Source: an uncultured Clostridium sp. (GTDB lineage Bacteria; Bacillota; Clostridia; Clostridiales; Clostridiaceae). Taken from it: a stretch of 64,000 bases of DNA. The stretch is taken from contig NZ_CAJURG010000001.1 in NCBI RefSeq assembly GCF_910588715.1, positions 340,263-404,262 on the forward strand. Reading direction: 5' to 3'. A program made the position numbers and the translations under genes. Positions 8,394 through 17,239 of the stretch are shown here, piece after piece. Within the stretch, counting starts at the first letter, position 1; every line of letters begins with the position of its first letter. The notes under the pieces are model-generated. The model saw nothing but the letters and a program-made list of their open reading frames with translations. It was not told where the DNA came from and did not search any database.

Positions 8394-9381
8394 ATTTAGT
8401 TTTAATATTATTTCCTAAAGTTAATTTTAATTCATATAATTCATCCTTTAATTTATTAATAATATTATTTGACTCTGTTAAATCCTTTTTATTTTTTTCC
8501 TCAATAGTTTTTAGCAATTGATTTTTTTCATTATTGATTTTAGTTATTTCATTAGACTTATCAAGCAAAATATCTTGTATTTTACAATTAAGCTCATTAG
8601 CATATAATTTATACTCATTTTTTTCATTTCTCAGTTCACAAACTTCAGATAGATATCTTTCATTTTCCAATTTTAAATATTCAAATTTTTGTGAATCTAT
8701 TTTATTTTCAGTTAACTTATTTTCTAAAATCTTAACTTGTCTTTCTAGTTCATTATTTTCTTTCTTTATAGATTTGTTTTCCTTAGATAAATCAGAAAGC
8801 GATGATATATGAATTTGTAAATTTTCTATAATTTTAGCCTTTTCACTTAATTCTTTTTCAACTGTAGTTAATGCTAAGTTAACTCTAGTAAAACTTTCTT
8901 TTGTTTCAGTTAATTCTTTAATTTTATCTTTAAATTCAAAATTTCTTTCTTCTATTTTTTTATTTAAAGAATTGTTTTCATCTTGTAATAAAGATATAAT
9001 TCTATCTTTTTTCTTTAATTCTTTTTTTATTTTATCATTACATTTATCTTCAATATATGTAGCCATTTCCAAAGAATTTATAAAACATTCTTTTATAGAT
9101 TCTATAAGATAATTAAACCTATCTATCTCACCTTTTCTATCAGCAAATTTTTCATTACCTTCAATTTTAAAAACTTCATATTGATTTAATAAAGCTAATA
9201 TCATACTTTCTGCATCATCAAAACTAGATTGAAGTAAATTTAATCTTTCTTTTGTAGATTTTTTTAATTTTAATCCCTTAGTTTCTATTTTTTCTTTCTC
9301 ATCCGTAAAAGATTCATTTCTCTCAAGTTTATTATCAAAAAGTTTTTCTTTATTATTTATTATAACTTCTGTATCTTTCAT
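8392..9381 (-). CDS. Long coiled-coil protein with possible N-terminal DNA-binding segment
   Basis: The 329-residue protein is almost entirely Lys/Glu/Asn-rich heptad sequence from about residue 110 on (for example KENNELERQVKILENKLTEN), so an extended coiled coil is expected. Residues about 36-70, KLKKSTKERLNLLQSSF then AESMILALLNQYE, resemble a ribbon-helix-helix motif: a short strand, an amphipathic helix, a turn and a second helix. The region directly upstream contains a perfect 12-bp-arm palindrome and a repeated half-site, which suits an autoregulatory DNA-binding protein. KfrA-like and partition-type accessory proteins combine DNA binding with a coiled coil in this way, but no homology is claimed. 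AAAGGG precedes the ATG. Confidence 0.65.
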   Translation of the reverse strand: MKDTEVIINNKEKLFDNKLERNESFTDEKEKIETKGLKLKKSTKERLNLLQSSFDDAESMILALLNQYEVFKIEGNEKFADRKGEIDRFNYLIESIKECFINSLEMATYIEDKCNDKIKKELKKKDRIISLLQDENNSLNKKIEERNFEFKDKIKELTETKESFTRVNLALTTVEKELSEKAKIIENLQIHISSLSDLSKENKSIKKENNELERQVKILENKLTENKIDSQKFEYLKLENERYLSEVCELRNEKNEYKLYANELNCKIQDILLDKSNEITKINNEKNQLLKTIEEKNKKDLTESNNIINKLKDELYELKLTLGNNIKTK

Positions 9382-9401
9382 ATTTTAACCCTTTCATTTT
9401 C

Positions 9402-9429
9402 AACTTAGTTAACCATAGTTAACTAAGTT
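9402..9429 (-). promoter_or_regulatory. Palindromic operator upstream of the coiled-coil gene
   Basis: AACTTAGTTAAC and its exact complement GTTAACTAAGTT flank the 4-base spacer CATA. The palindrome starts 21 bases before the start codon. A third copy of the half-site GTTAACCATA is at 9438-9447, exactly 30 bases from the copy at 9408-9417, about three helical turns. The layout is that of a cooperative repressor site; the downstream protein is the obvious candidate. Confidence 0.6.
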
Positions 9430-9506
9430 ATTTTTATGTTAACCATAAAATATAATATCATATTTATAATTAATTTTATATATTTTTTATTAAATTTTCT
9501 TTAAAT

Positions 9507-9542
9507 AAAAACTGCACACATTTTTAAATGTGTGCAGTTTTT
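9507..9542 (-). terminator. Intrinsic terminator after the 166-residue hypothetical
   Basis: AAAAACTGCACACATTT pairs perfectly with its complement around two central T, with TTTTTATTT following on the minus strand. Confidence 0.82.
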
Positions 9543-9563
9543 ACAATTCAATAATAAATTTAT

Positions 9564-10064
9564 CTATATAATTGGTCTTCTTATAAAAAGACCTTCAGAT
9601 TTAAACATATCCATAACAAACCTTAAATCTATACAACCAAAATCCATAACTTTAATACACCATGAAGTTATTTCTATTCCTATTTTTAGATCATTAAATA
9701 TAATATCCATTCTCTTTTTTGGTACAGATAAATTATAAATTACATCATCTATAAATCTATTTAAGTCATTATTATATGGTTCAAAAGATAAGTTTTCTTC
9801 CTCATCATGTACTAATTTTAAAATATGACTATCATAAAGATATAATTTACTCATTGATAATACAAATTTATTTAAAACATTATAACTATTATTTTTTAAA
9901 ATTATATTTTCAAAATCACTATATTTATCTATATTAACAACTTTTCTAGGAAGTATATCAACTATATAAATATCTCTATATTCCTTTTGTTTATAATTAT
10001 CATCTATTAACTTTTGAAATAGAACCTTAATAGCTTTACTTTCTTTTCCAGAATTTTCTCTCAT
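9564..10064 (-). CDS. Hypothetical protein
   Basis: No family recognised. The 166-residue protein has no signal peptide or membrane segment. It looks mixed alpha/beta, with a distinctive end: KIGIEITSWCIKVMDFGCID then a stretch finishing FIRRPII. The first 30 residues are basic. It stands alone with a terminator behind it and upstream DNA that is very AT-rich. AGAGGTGG before the ATG supports the start. It closes a run of orphan genes (from 6383), which suggests accessory or transferred DNA. Confidence 0.58.
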   Translation of the reverse strand: MRENSGKESKAIKVLFQKLIDDNYKQKEYRDIYIVDILPRKVVNIDKYSDFENIILKNNSYNVLNKFVLSMSKLYLYDSHILKLVHDEEENLSFEPYNNDLNRFIDDVIYNLSVPKKRMDIIFNDLKIGIEITSWCIKVMDFGCIDLRFVMDMFKSEGLFIRRPII

Positions 10065-10190
10065 AAAACCACCTCTAAAATTTCATTTTTTATTATATTT
10101 ATATTATTAAAAAAATAAAATAATATTTTAATATTATTTTAGCCCTTTTTATTATTTAATATTATTATTCTCTAAGATTATAAATTTATA

Positions 10191-10242
10191 AAAAAATGAA
10201 GGTATATATCTAACTTTATCATAGATAATACCTTCATTTTTT
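10191..10242 (-). terminator. Intrinsic terminator after nfo
   Basis: AAAAAATGAAGGTAT pairs with its 15-base complement, with additional pairing inside (ATCTA with TAGAT). It ends two bases from the nfo stop. Confidence 0.8.
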
Positions 10243-10243
10243 A

Positions 10244-11074
10244 TTATTTATATTGTTTTCTTAATAATTCTATTTCAGCTTTATATCCATCTAATTCATT
10301 AGGAGTTTCTAAGAAAAATGGTAAGTGTCTAAGCTTTGGATGATTTATTATTTTGCTTATTCCTTCAAGACCTAAACTGCCTTCCCCTATTTTTTCATGT
10401 CTATCTTTGTGACTATTAAAAGGATTTTTGCTATCATTTAGATGTATTGCTTTTAATCTATCTAATCCTATTATTTTGTCAAATTCTTCTAAAACATTAT
10501 CTAAATTGTTTAGTATATCATATCCAGCATCATAAACATGGCATGTATCTAAACATACACCTAAATGATCATTCAATTCTACTCTATCAATAATCTTTGC
10601 TATTTCCTCAAAGCTTCTTCCTATTTCTGTGCCTTTTCCTGCCATTGTTTCTAGTAATACAGTAGTTGTTTGTTCAGGTTTTAATACTTTATTTAACATT
10701 TCTACGATATAATCTATTCCTACATCAACACCTTGTTTAACATGACTACCTGGATGAAAATTATATAAATTATTAGGTAAATATTCCATCCTAACTAAGT
10801 CATCAGCCATCATCTCAGTTGCAAACTTTCTTGTATTTTCATCTGCTGAGCATCCATTTAAAGTATATGGAGCATGTGCTAATATTTTAGCAAAATTATT
10901 TTCTTTCATTATTTTTAAAAGTTCATTTATATCTTTTTCATCTATATCCTTTGCCTTGCCACCTCTAGGATTACGTGTGAAAAATTGAAAAGTATTTGCT
11001 CCAATAGATAAAGCTTCCTTTCCCATATTCTTAAATCCCTTAGAAGTAGACAAGTGACATCCTATGTTTAACAT
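10244..11074 (-). CDS. nfo: Endonuclease IV (AP endonuclease)
   Basis: Nfo cleaves DNA 5' to abasic sites in base excision repair, using three zinc ions held in a TIM barrel. The 276-residue length is typical. Metal-binding family signatures are visible in order: NFHPGSH, TVLLETMAGKG, GVCLDTCHVYDAGYD, AIHLNDSKNPFNSHKDRHEKIG and FFLETPN. The start MLNIGCHLS matches the usual family start (strand one of the barrel). It is monocistronic, with a strong terminator behind it. Confidence 0.95.
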   Translation of the reverse strand: MLNIGCHLSTSKGFKNMGKEALSIGANTFQFFTRNPRGGKAKDIDEKDINELLKIMKENNFAKILAHAPYTLNGCSADENTRKFATEMMADDLVRMEYLPNNLYNFHPGSHVKQGVDVGIDYIVEMLNKVLKPEQTTTVLLETMAGKGTEIGRSFEEIAKIIDRVELNDHLGVCLDTCHVYDAGYDILNNLDNVLEEFDKIIGLDRLKAIHLNDSKNPFNSHKDRHEKIGEGSLGLEGISKIINHPKLRHLPFFLETPNELDGYKAEIELLRKQYK

Positions 11075-11188
11075 CTTTAGTCCTCCAATATTATATAATT
11101 ATTAATTAATCAAAATTTTAATTTTAATAATTTTAATATACTATAAAACAATACTACTATCAATAAATAATAATTATTATTAAATAAT

Positions 11189-11461
11189 TTATTCTTTTAT
11201 AATTTCTTCATTAAGTATATTAACTATAAATTCTTCAATAGAGTTATATCCATAATCATACGTTAAATTTTTAAGCATATATTTTTCATCTTCATCTATT
11301 TCTAATAATATTTTTGTTCTATATTTATTATTCACCTTTTCCTTTATTCTTTTTTCCATTTTATTTTTTTCTTTAATATCTAAATATAATCCATAAATTA
11401 TAATAAAAATATAAAAAACAATAAATAACTTATGTAATATATTTAAATCTATACTATTCAT
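11189..11461 (-). CDS. Small membrane protein with RHH-like C-terminal segment
   Basis: The 90-residue protein has one membrane segment (about residues 10-27, HKLFIVFYIFIIIYGLYL), a basic linker, and a C-terminal part KILLEIDEDEKYMLKNLTYD then YNSIEEFIVNILNEE. This strand-helix-helix pattern resembles the ribbon-helix-helix fold of CopG-type proteins. No family is recognised. It starts six bases after the stop of a 50-codon ORF that also looks RHH-like, and GGAG lies at the end of that ORF, so the two are translationally coupled. A membrane-tethered DNA binder or an antitoxin-like partner are possibilities, not conclusions. Confidence 0.55.
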   Translation of the reverse strand: MNSIDLNILHKLFIVFYIFIIIYGLYLDIKEKNKMEKRIKEKVNNKYRTKILLEIDEDEKYMLKNLTYDYGYNSIEEFIVNILNEEIIKE

Positions 11462-11467
11462 AATATT

Positions 11468-11620
11468 TTAATCTCCATACTTTGTTATCCAAGGATCATA
11501 TATACATATCTTTTTTATATATTCATTTACACTCTTATTATTTATTATAGCTTTATTTCTAATTTTTCTTTCATTATATTTTGATAATTTTAAAATTATA
11601 GTTTCTTTTCTATTTCTCAT
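11468..11620 (-). CDS. 50-residue RHH/CopG-like protein
   Basis: This short ORF encodes MRNRKETIILKLSKYNERK, then IRNKAIINNKSVNEYIKKIC and IYDPWITKYGD. The strand TIILKLS followed by two helices with a turn at NNKSVNEYI is the pattern of CopG/Arc-type ribbon-helix-helix proteins. AGGGGTGA lies six bases before the ATG, a strong ribosome binding site, which makes translation credible despite the length. It precedes and is coupled to a small membrane protein with a similar C-terminal motif. The function is unknown; such proteins are usually small DNA-binding regulators or antitoxins. Confidence 0.6.
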   Translation of the reverse strand: MRNRKETIILKLSKYNERKIRNKAIINNKSVNEYIKKICIYDPWITKYGD

Positions 11621-11729
11621 AAATATTCACCCCTATAATTTATTTTTGTAATATTTTATTATAAAAATAATAAAATATTACAAAAATAATAGAATTTAAA
11701 AATTAAGTTATTATTTAATAATCCCTATT

Positions 11730-13124
11730 CTAATCTTCCTTATAGCAAATAATAGGGGTTCCTGGCTCTATATTTTCATAGATTTTTTTTGCCAAATATT
11801 CAGGTACATTAACACATCCATGACTACCATCTGTCTTATATATTTTCCCACCAAAAGATCCTCTCCACTTTGCATCATGTATTCCTATATTGCAATTAAA
11901 CGGCATCCAATATTTAACGTCAGAACTATATCCTGCACCCTTTAGTGTTGCATTTTTTTGTTTATAGTTTAATATATAAGTTCCTTGAGGTGTTGCATTT
12001 CCTCTACTAATATTTCCAGTTACAATATCACCTTGAGTTAATACTTCTCCATTTTTATAAAACCACAAATATTGATTAGTCAAATTTATTTCTACATAAG
12101 TATTACCAATATCATTTTTTCTACTCCCTAATGCCCTTTGAATATATAATGGTTCTCTTTCTATAATTTCTCCACCTTTTATATTTTTAAGTAATTCATC
12201 AAACTCTTTACTCTTATCAATTTTCCATCCATAATTTCCGCCAATTATTTCTACATTTTTTCTGGTTGTAGTTTTAAAAATACGATTTTTGCCATATGTA
12301 TCATATTTAATACTTAAATTATTTAAATATTCTTTTATTCTTTTTTTATTAAATACAATATTCATAAGCTGATCTACCTCTAACCATTCATTAATAATAT
12401 TCCCATCTAAAATTTCTATTTCATCATCAAAATTATAATATACTGTAGTAGATACATACTTATTTAATTCATTTTTAGCTTCTATAACTTTTTTACTATC
12501 TGAAGTAAAATCTGGATGTTCATAAGCATTTATTTCTTCTAAATCAATACTTTCTAATCCTCTTAAAATAGAATTTAATATATAAGCATATAAATAATCT
12601 TTATTAACCTTATTTCCTTCAACTTCTTCAATTATTTCATATTCAGTTCCGTTATAGTGAAAACAAGCATCTAAAGGTTCAATAATATTCTCTTTTGCAA
12701 AACATAAAAGATTATTAAATTCATTATCAAGCAAACTCTTTTCATAAGAATAAAAATTATCTATATTATATATACTTTTAGTAAAAATAGCTTTAAACCA
12801 GAAAAAACAATTTTGTTTTTTCTTTAATTCACTAATTTTATCTGCTCCTTTATATTCAAAATTAATTTTATCTCCATATATATATTCTATTACATTATCT
12901 CTTTCCTTAATTTCTAAAATATAATTATTAGACTTGTCTAACAGCTTTTCATTTGCTTCAGCTACTGTCTTAAATGATATATTCACTCCATTTATATATG
13001 TTCCTATAAAAAAATGATTATTAAAATAAATAGAAATTAAAAAATACATTATTAATAAAGAAAAAGAAACAGTAATTATAATAAAAACTATACTATTTTT
13101 TTTATTATTAACCAATATAATCAT
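11730..13124 (-). CDS. L,D-transpeptidase (YkuD) with PG-binding domain
   Basis: This enzyme would form 3-3 cross-links in peptidoglycan or attach proteins to it. The 464-residue protein has an N-terminal membrane anchor (about 12-33), a long extracellular region with the features of the PG_binding_4 domain, and a C-terminal YkuD catalytic domain. The catalytic motif is complete: IGIHDAKWRG, then SHGCVNVP with the nucleophile near C437. The start is uncertain. The ATG at 13124 directly abuts GGGGG, so the TTG at 13115 (nine bases from that site) may be the true start; the protein is the same apart from three residues. Confidence 0.9.
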   Translation of the reverse strand: MIILVNNKKNSIVFIIITVSFSLLIMYFLISIYFNNHFFIGTYINGVNISFKTVAEANEKLLDKSNNYILEIKERDNVIEYIYGDKINFEYKGADKISELKKKQNCFFWFKAIFTKSIYNIDNFYSYEKSLLDNEFNNLLCFAKENIIEPLDACFHYNGTEYEIIEEVEGNKVNKDYLYAYILNSILRGLESIDLEEINAYEHPDFTSDSKKVIEAKNELNKYVSTTVYYNFDDEIEILDGNIINEWLEVDQLMNIVFNKKRIKEYLNNLSIKYDTYGKNRIFKTTTRKNVEIIGGNYGWKIDKSKEFDELLKNIKGGEIIEREPLYIQRALGSRKNDIGNTYVEINLTNQYLWFYKNGEVLTQGDIVTGNISRGNATPQGTYILNYKQKNATLKGAGYSSDVKYWMPFNCNIGIHDAKWRGSFGGKIYKTDGSHGCVNVPEYLAKKIYENIEPGTPIICYKED

Positions 13125-13197
13125 CCCCCATAATATTTATAAAGTACTTGTACATTTTATTGTTATGTAATTATTTTATATTTTAAAACAAATAAAA

Positions 13198-13235
13198 AAA
13201 TAATAACGAAAAATTTACTTATTTCGTTATTATTT
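13198..13235 (-). terminator. Intrinsic terminator after the methyltransferase
   Basis: AAATAATAACGAAA pairs with its 14-base complement across a 10-base loop; a run of seven T follows on the minus strand. Confidence 0.8.
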
Positions 13236-13241
13236 AAAAAG

Positions 13242-14405
13242 TTAAATTAAATTATCATTTTTTAATAAGTTATAAAGTGTAGGATTAAAATTAAATGTTT
13301 TAATTAAGCTATTAACTTCTTCGAAAGACTTTTCTCTCTTTTCTTTTGATATATTAGATTTTGAAGCTCTAATTAATATATTTTTTGGTGAATGTGAAAT
13401 ATCTATAAACTCTAATAATTGAGTCTTATATCCAGCACATTCTAATAAGTTAGCTCTTACACTATCTGTCATTAAAGCTGATATTCTTTCCTGTACTATA
13501 CCATACTTAGTTAATATTGATAAATCATTAGTTTTTATTTGAGAATTAAATTCATGTTGACAACATGGAACTGAAAAAATCATATTACTGTTCCACTTAA
13601 CAGCATTATATAATGCGTAATCAGTTGCAGTATCACAAGCATGTAATGTTATTACCATATCAACTTTATTATTATATTTAAATCCGTTAATATCTCCTAA
13701 CTCAAAATGTAAATTTTCATAGTTATATCTTTGTGCTATTTCATTACATTTTTTAATTACATCTTCCTTTAAATCTAATCCTATCATTTTAACATTTATA
13801 TTTTTTATCTTAACAAAATAGTAATACAATACAAATGTTAAATAAGACTTTCCACATCCAAAATCTAATATTGTTAAATCATTATAATTATTTTTTCTAA
13901 TTTCATCATCAATTATTTCAATAAATCTATTTATTTGTTTATACTTATCGTACTTGGAATTAACAATTTTCCCCTCTTTAGTGAACACACCTAAATCTAT
14001 AAGAGGTTCAATTATCATACCTTCCTTTAATATATAATTTTTTTCTTTATTATGTCCTTTATTAATATTTTTAGAATTATCACATTTCTTTTTACCTAAA
14101 AATATTTTTCCTTTTTTTGATATTTTCATATCATATGTAAAATTACATGACCATGCAGAAAGTTGCTTATAATTTTCATTTAAACATTCATATATTTTAT
14201 CACTAATATTTTCAACCTTTATATTTTCATGAAAAACTTGTTTATCAGTAAATTTTTCTAGTTGATAAAACTTACCCTTATTTGTTTCTTTAATATTAAT
14301 TACAATTTTATTATATTTAACTTCTTTATTAGCTTTATTACTTATAACTGCTTTAATTATTTCGTCGTTAAATACTTCATTTAATACTTTTCTTAACTCT
14401 TCCAT
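13242..14405 (-). CDS. SAM-dependent methyltransferase (Methyltransf_32 / METTL25-like)
   Basis: The C-terminal two thirds is a class I methyltransferase. Motif I ILDFGCGKSYLT (about 179-190) should bind S-adenosylmethionine, an acidic LDLKED end of strand two follows, and the family-specific motifs LHACDTATD (254-262) and SVPCCQHE (278-285) point to the Methyltransf_32 group, which also contains eukaryotic METTL25/RRNAD1. The N-terminal 120 residues are a less conserved alpha/beta part rich in Lys and Asn. The substrate is unknown. It sits between an L,D-transpeptidase and a cation antiporter without obvious functional link. Confidence 0.8.
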   Translation of the reverse strand: MEELRKVLNEVFNDEIIKAVISNKANKEVKYNKIVINIKETNKGKFYQLEKFTDKQVFHENIKVENISDKIYECLNENYKQLSAWSCNFTYDMKISKKGKIFLGKKKCDNSKNINKGHNKEKNYILKEGMIIEPLIDLGVFTKEGKIVNSKYDKYKQINRFIEIIDDEIRKNNYNDLTILDFGCGKSYLTFVLYYYFVKIKNINVKMIGLDLKEDVIKKCNEIAQRYNYENLHFELGDINGFKYNNKVDMVITLHACDTATDYALYNAVKWNSNMIFSVPCCQHEFNSQIKTNDLSILTKYGIVQERISALMTDSVRANLLECAGYKTQLLEFIDISHSPKNILIRASKSNISKEKREKSFEEVNSLIKTFNFNPTLYNLLKNDNLI

Positions 14406-14445
14406 TTAATCCACCTTATTATTATAATATAAATCTTATTTTAAT

Positions 14446-15504
14446 TTATATTATAAAGAAACCTGCTGCAATTATCAAATATACAGCAACTAATTGTGCT
14501 CCTTCTAACCAATTAGACTCACCATCACTAGCAACCTTATTAGCTATTAAAACTGAAACAATAAGAGCAATTAATTCAAATTGATTAAATATTATACTCA
14601 TAGGTATAAACATTAAACTTAAAAAAACAAGTATTGGAGCCACAAATAATATTATTTGTAAACTTGACCCTATTGCTATTTCAATTGCAACATCCATCTT
14701 ATTTTTTAATGCCATTGCAATAGCAGTAGTATGCTCAGCTGCATTTCCTATAACAGGAATTAATATAATACCAACAAATGCTTCGCTTAAACCTAGCTTA
14801 CTTGTTATTCCTTCTACTCCACCTACTAAAAATTCACTTTCAATTGCAATAAAGATAGTAGCAATTATTAATATTATTATAGATTTTTTTAATGACCATT
14901 TTGCAGTTCCCTCTTCTTCATAATTAACTGCATATAATTCCTTATGTGTAAAGAATGAAAATATCAAACTAAATATATATAATATAAACATTATAACTGC
15001 TACTACAATACTTAAACCTTCATATTTAGTATTTAATAAATTGGTAGAAAATGTATGGGTAAATACTGCAGGTATAGATAACCCTATTACTGCAAACAAC
15101 AACATACTAGATGTTACTTCCACTATATTTTTATTAAATTTTTGACTTTTATGTTTAAGGCCACCCATTAACATACTAGCACCTAATACTAATAAAATAT
15201 TTCCTATTATTGAACCTGCAATGGAAGATTTAACAACTTCAAATAAACCTTCCTTTAATGCAAAAAATGATATTATTAATTCTGTTGCATTTCCAAAGGT
15301 TGCATTTAAAAATCCTCCAATTTTAGGGCCTGAATAAAAGGATATTTCCTCTGTACCTTCCCCCATTAATCCTGCAAGAGGAATAATTGATAATGCTGCT
15401 AAAATAAACATAATTGCTGGAGAAAAGTTCATAAATTTTCCTACTATGCTGATTGGAATAAAAATCAACATATATTTTAGAATTTTCATATATACCACAT
15501 CCAA
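14446..15504 (-). CDS. Calcium/proton antiporter, CAX family
   Basis: The protein is an integral membrane cation antiporter that exports Ca2+ in exchange for protons. About eleven hydrophobic segments are present. The two inverted-repeat signatures that hold the ion are clear: GNATELIISFFALKEG in the first half and GNAAEHTTAIAMALKNK in the second, with the conserved acidic residues. The length, 352, is normal for bacterial CAX. The frame opens at MDVVYM; the internal ATG at 15489 (MKILKYML) is an equally good start because the family usually begins so and GGATGTGG lies ahead of it. It may be cotranscribed with the following methyltransferase (40-base gap). Confidence 0.9.
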   Translation of the reverse strand: MDVVYMKILKYMLIFIPISIVGKFMNFSPAIMFILAALSIIPLAGLMGEGTEEISFYSGPKIGGFLNATFGNATELIISFFALKEGLFEVVKSSIAGSIIGNILLVLGASMLMGGLKHKSQKFNKNIVEVTSSMLLFAVIGLSIPAVFTHTFSTNLLNTKYEGLSIVVAVIMFILYIFSLIFSFFTHKELYAVNYEEEGTAKWSLKKSIIILIIATIFIAIESEFLVGGVEGITSKLGLSEAFVGIILIPVIGNAAEHTTAIAMALKNKMDVAIEIAIGSSLQIILFVAPILVFLSLMFIPMSIIFNQFELIALIVSVLIANKVASDGESNWLEGAQLVAVYLIIAAGFFII

Positions 15505-15554
15505 TTCATATAAATATCTGTAGTATTTTTCCCATTAAGCTAAAATATTATTAT

Positions 15555-15589
15555 AAAAAAACTATTTATAAAATTACAAATAGCTTTTT
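15555..15589 (-). terminator. Intrinsic terminator after glpK
   Basis: CTATTT pairs with AAATAG, extended by AAAAA/TTTTT across one mismatch, ten bases from the glpK stop. Confidence 0.7.
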
Positions 15590-15598
15590 ATTATTTAT

Positions 15599-17092
15599 TT
15601 AATCAGTCCAATCTTTAGCTCTATTAACTGCCTTTTTCCATCCATTATAAAGAATTTTTCTATCTTCAATTTTCATATTAGGATTATAACTTTCTCCTAT
15701 ACACCAAGACTTTGATATCTCATCAATATTATCAAAGTATCCAACAGCTAATCCAGCTAAATATGCTGCTCCAAGCGCTGTAGTTTCTGTTATTATAGGT
15801 TTACATACCTCAATATTACTTATGTCTGATTGAAACTGCATTAACAATTTATTCTTACTTGCTCCACCATCAACTTTTAACGAATTAATCTTAAATCCTG
15901 CATCATCTTCCATAGCATTTATTAAATCATTAACTTGATAGGCAATTGATTCAAGAGCAGCTCTAATTATATGATTTTTATTTGAACCTCTAGTTAAACC
16001 AAGTATAGCTCCCCTTGCATACATATCCCAATAGGGAGCTCCAAGGCCTACAAATGCTGGAACTACATAAACTCCTCCAGTATTATTAACCTTTTTAGCA
16101 AAATATTCAGAGTCTTGAGCATCAGACAATATTCCCATTTCATCTCTAAGCCATTGAATTATTGCACCTCCCATAAAAACAGAACCTTCTAAAGCATAAT
16201 TTATTTTTCCATCAATACCGATTGCTATAGTTGTTAAAAGTCCATTTTTACTTTCAACTATCTCTTCTCCAGTATTCATTAGTAAAAAGCATCCTGTTCC
16301 ATATGTATTTTTTGCATCACCTTTATTAAAGGCTGCTTGACCAAATAAAGCTGCTTGTTGATCTCCTGCTATTCCTGCTATTGGCACCTTAATATTATCT
16401 TTTCCACCTAAATTAACATATCCATATATTTCTGATGAACTTTTAACCTCAGGTAAGATAGAAATCGGTATATTAAGCTTATTTAATATTTTTTCATCCC
16501 ATTTTAATTCTTTAATATTAAAAAGCATAGTTCTTGAAGCATTAGTATAATCAGTTACATGAACATTTCCATTAGTAAGTTTCCAAATTAACCATGTATC
16601 AACCGTTCCAAAAAGCAATTCTCCTCTTTCTGCTTTTTCTCTAGAATCATCTACATTATCTAATATCCATTTAATCTTTGTTGCTGAAAAATATGCATCT
16701 ATTAATAATCCTGTATTTTCCTTAATATACTTATCAAATCCATCACTTTTTAAATCTTCACAAATATCTGCTGTTCTTCTACATTGCCATACTATTGCAT
16801 TGTATATTGGTTTACCTGTTTCCTTATCCCATATTATTGTAGTTTCTCTTTGATTTGTTATTCCTATTGCTGCTATTTCTTCTGGTGAAATATTAGTTTT
16901 AGCTAAAGCTTCTTGTAAAACACCATATTGAGATGACCAAATTTCCATAGGATCATGCTCAACCCACCCTTCTTTAGGATATATTTGAGTAAACTCTTTT
17001 TGAGCAATTCCATATATATTTTGTTCTTTATCAAATATAAGACATCGTGAGCTAGTAGTTCCTTGATCTAAAGAAAGAACATACCTTTTCAT
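15599..17092 (-). CDS. glpK: Glycerol kinase
   Basis: GlpK phosphorylates glycerol to glycerol 3-phosphate with ATP. The 497-residue protein shows the FGGY-family phosphate-binding start SLDQGTTSSRCLIFD (D9-G11-T12-T13-S15-R16), the substrate region ITNQRETTIIWD, and the second nucleotide-binding motifs including GTGCFLLMNTG and VDGGASKNKLLMQFQSDI. Length and motifs are full, so it should be active. No glpF or glpD is next to it, so glycerol uptake genes lie elsewhere. AGGAGG-type site (TAGGAGGTAATT) precedes the ATG. Confidence 0.96.
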   Translation of the reverse strand: MKRYVLSLDQGTTSSRCLIFDKEQNIYGIAQKEFTQIYPKEGWVEHDPMEIWSSQYGVLQEALAKTNISPEEIAAIGITNQRETTIIWDKETGKPIYNAIVWQCRRTADICEDLKSDGFDKYIKENTGLLIDAYFSATKIKWILDNVDDSREKAERGELLFGTVDTWLIWKLTNGNVHVTDYTNASRTMLFNIKELKWDEKILNKLNIPISILPEVKSSSEIYGYVNLGGKDNIKVPIAGIAGDQQAALFGQAAFNKGDAKNTYGTGCFLLMNTGEEIVESKNGLLTTIAIGIDGKINYALEGSVFMGGAIIQWLRDEMGILSDAQDSEYFAKKVNNTGGVYVVPAFVGLGAPYWDMYARGAILGLTRGSNKNHIIRAALESIAYQVNDLINAMEDDAGFKINSLKVDGGASKNKLLMQFQSDISNIEVCKPIITETTALGAAYLAGLAVGYFDNIDEISKSWCIGESYNPNMKIEDRKILYNGWKKAVNRAKDWTD

Positions 17093-17185
17093 ATAATTAC
17101 CTCCTAAGTAAATACTAATATTGATAATAGTAGCATATTTTTCTTTTTATATAAAGATTTATTAAATATAACTTTATAATAGTAA

Positions 17186-17231
17186 AAAGCTATATTAACT
17201 TATTTAAATTTAAATAAGTTAATATAGCTTT
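17186..17231 (-). terminator. Very long perfect palindrome acting as terminator
   Basis: Two 23-base arms are exact complements with no spacer: the left arm begins AAAGCTATATTAACTTA and the centre is AAATTT. TTTTTACTATT follows on the minus strand, so it can end the transcript of the hypothetical at 17240. A perfect 46-bp palindrome is longer than needed for termination. Confidence 0.7.
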
Positions 17232-17239
17232 GCATAATC

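Noticed and set aside
17186..17231. Phage attachment site or replication origin
   Set aside because: The palindrome has a U tract on the expected side and no integrase or replication gene nearby, so a terminator is the simpler reading.
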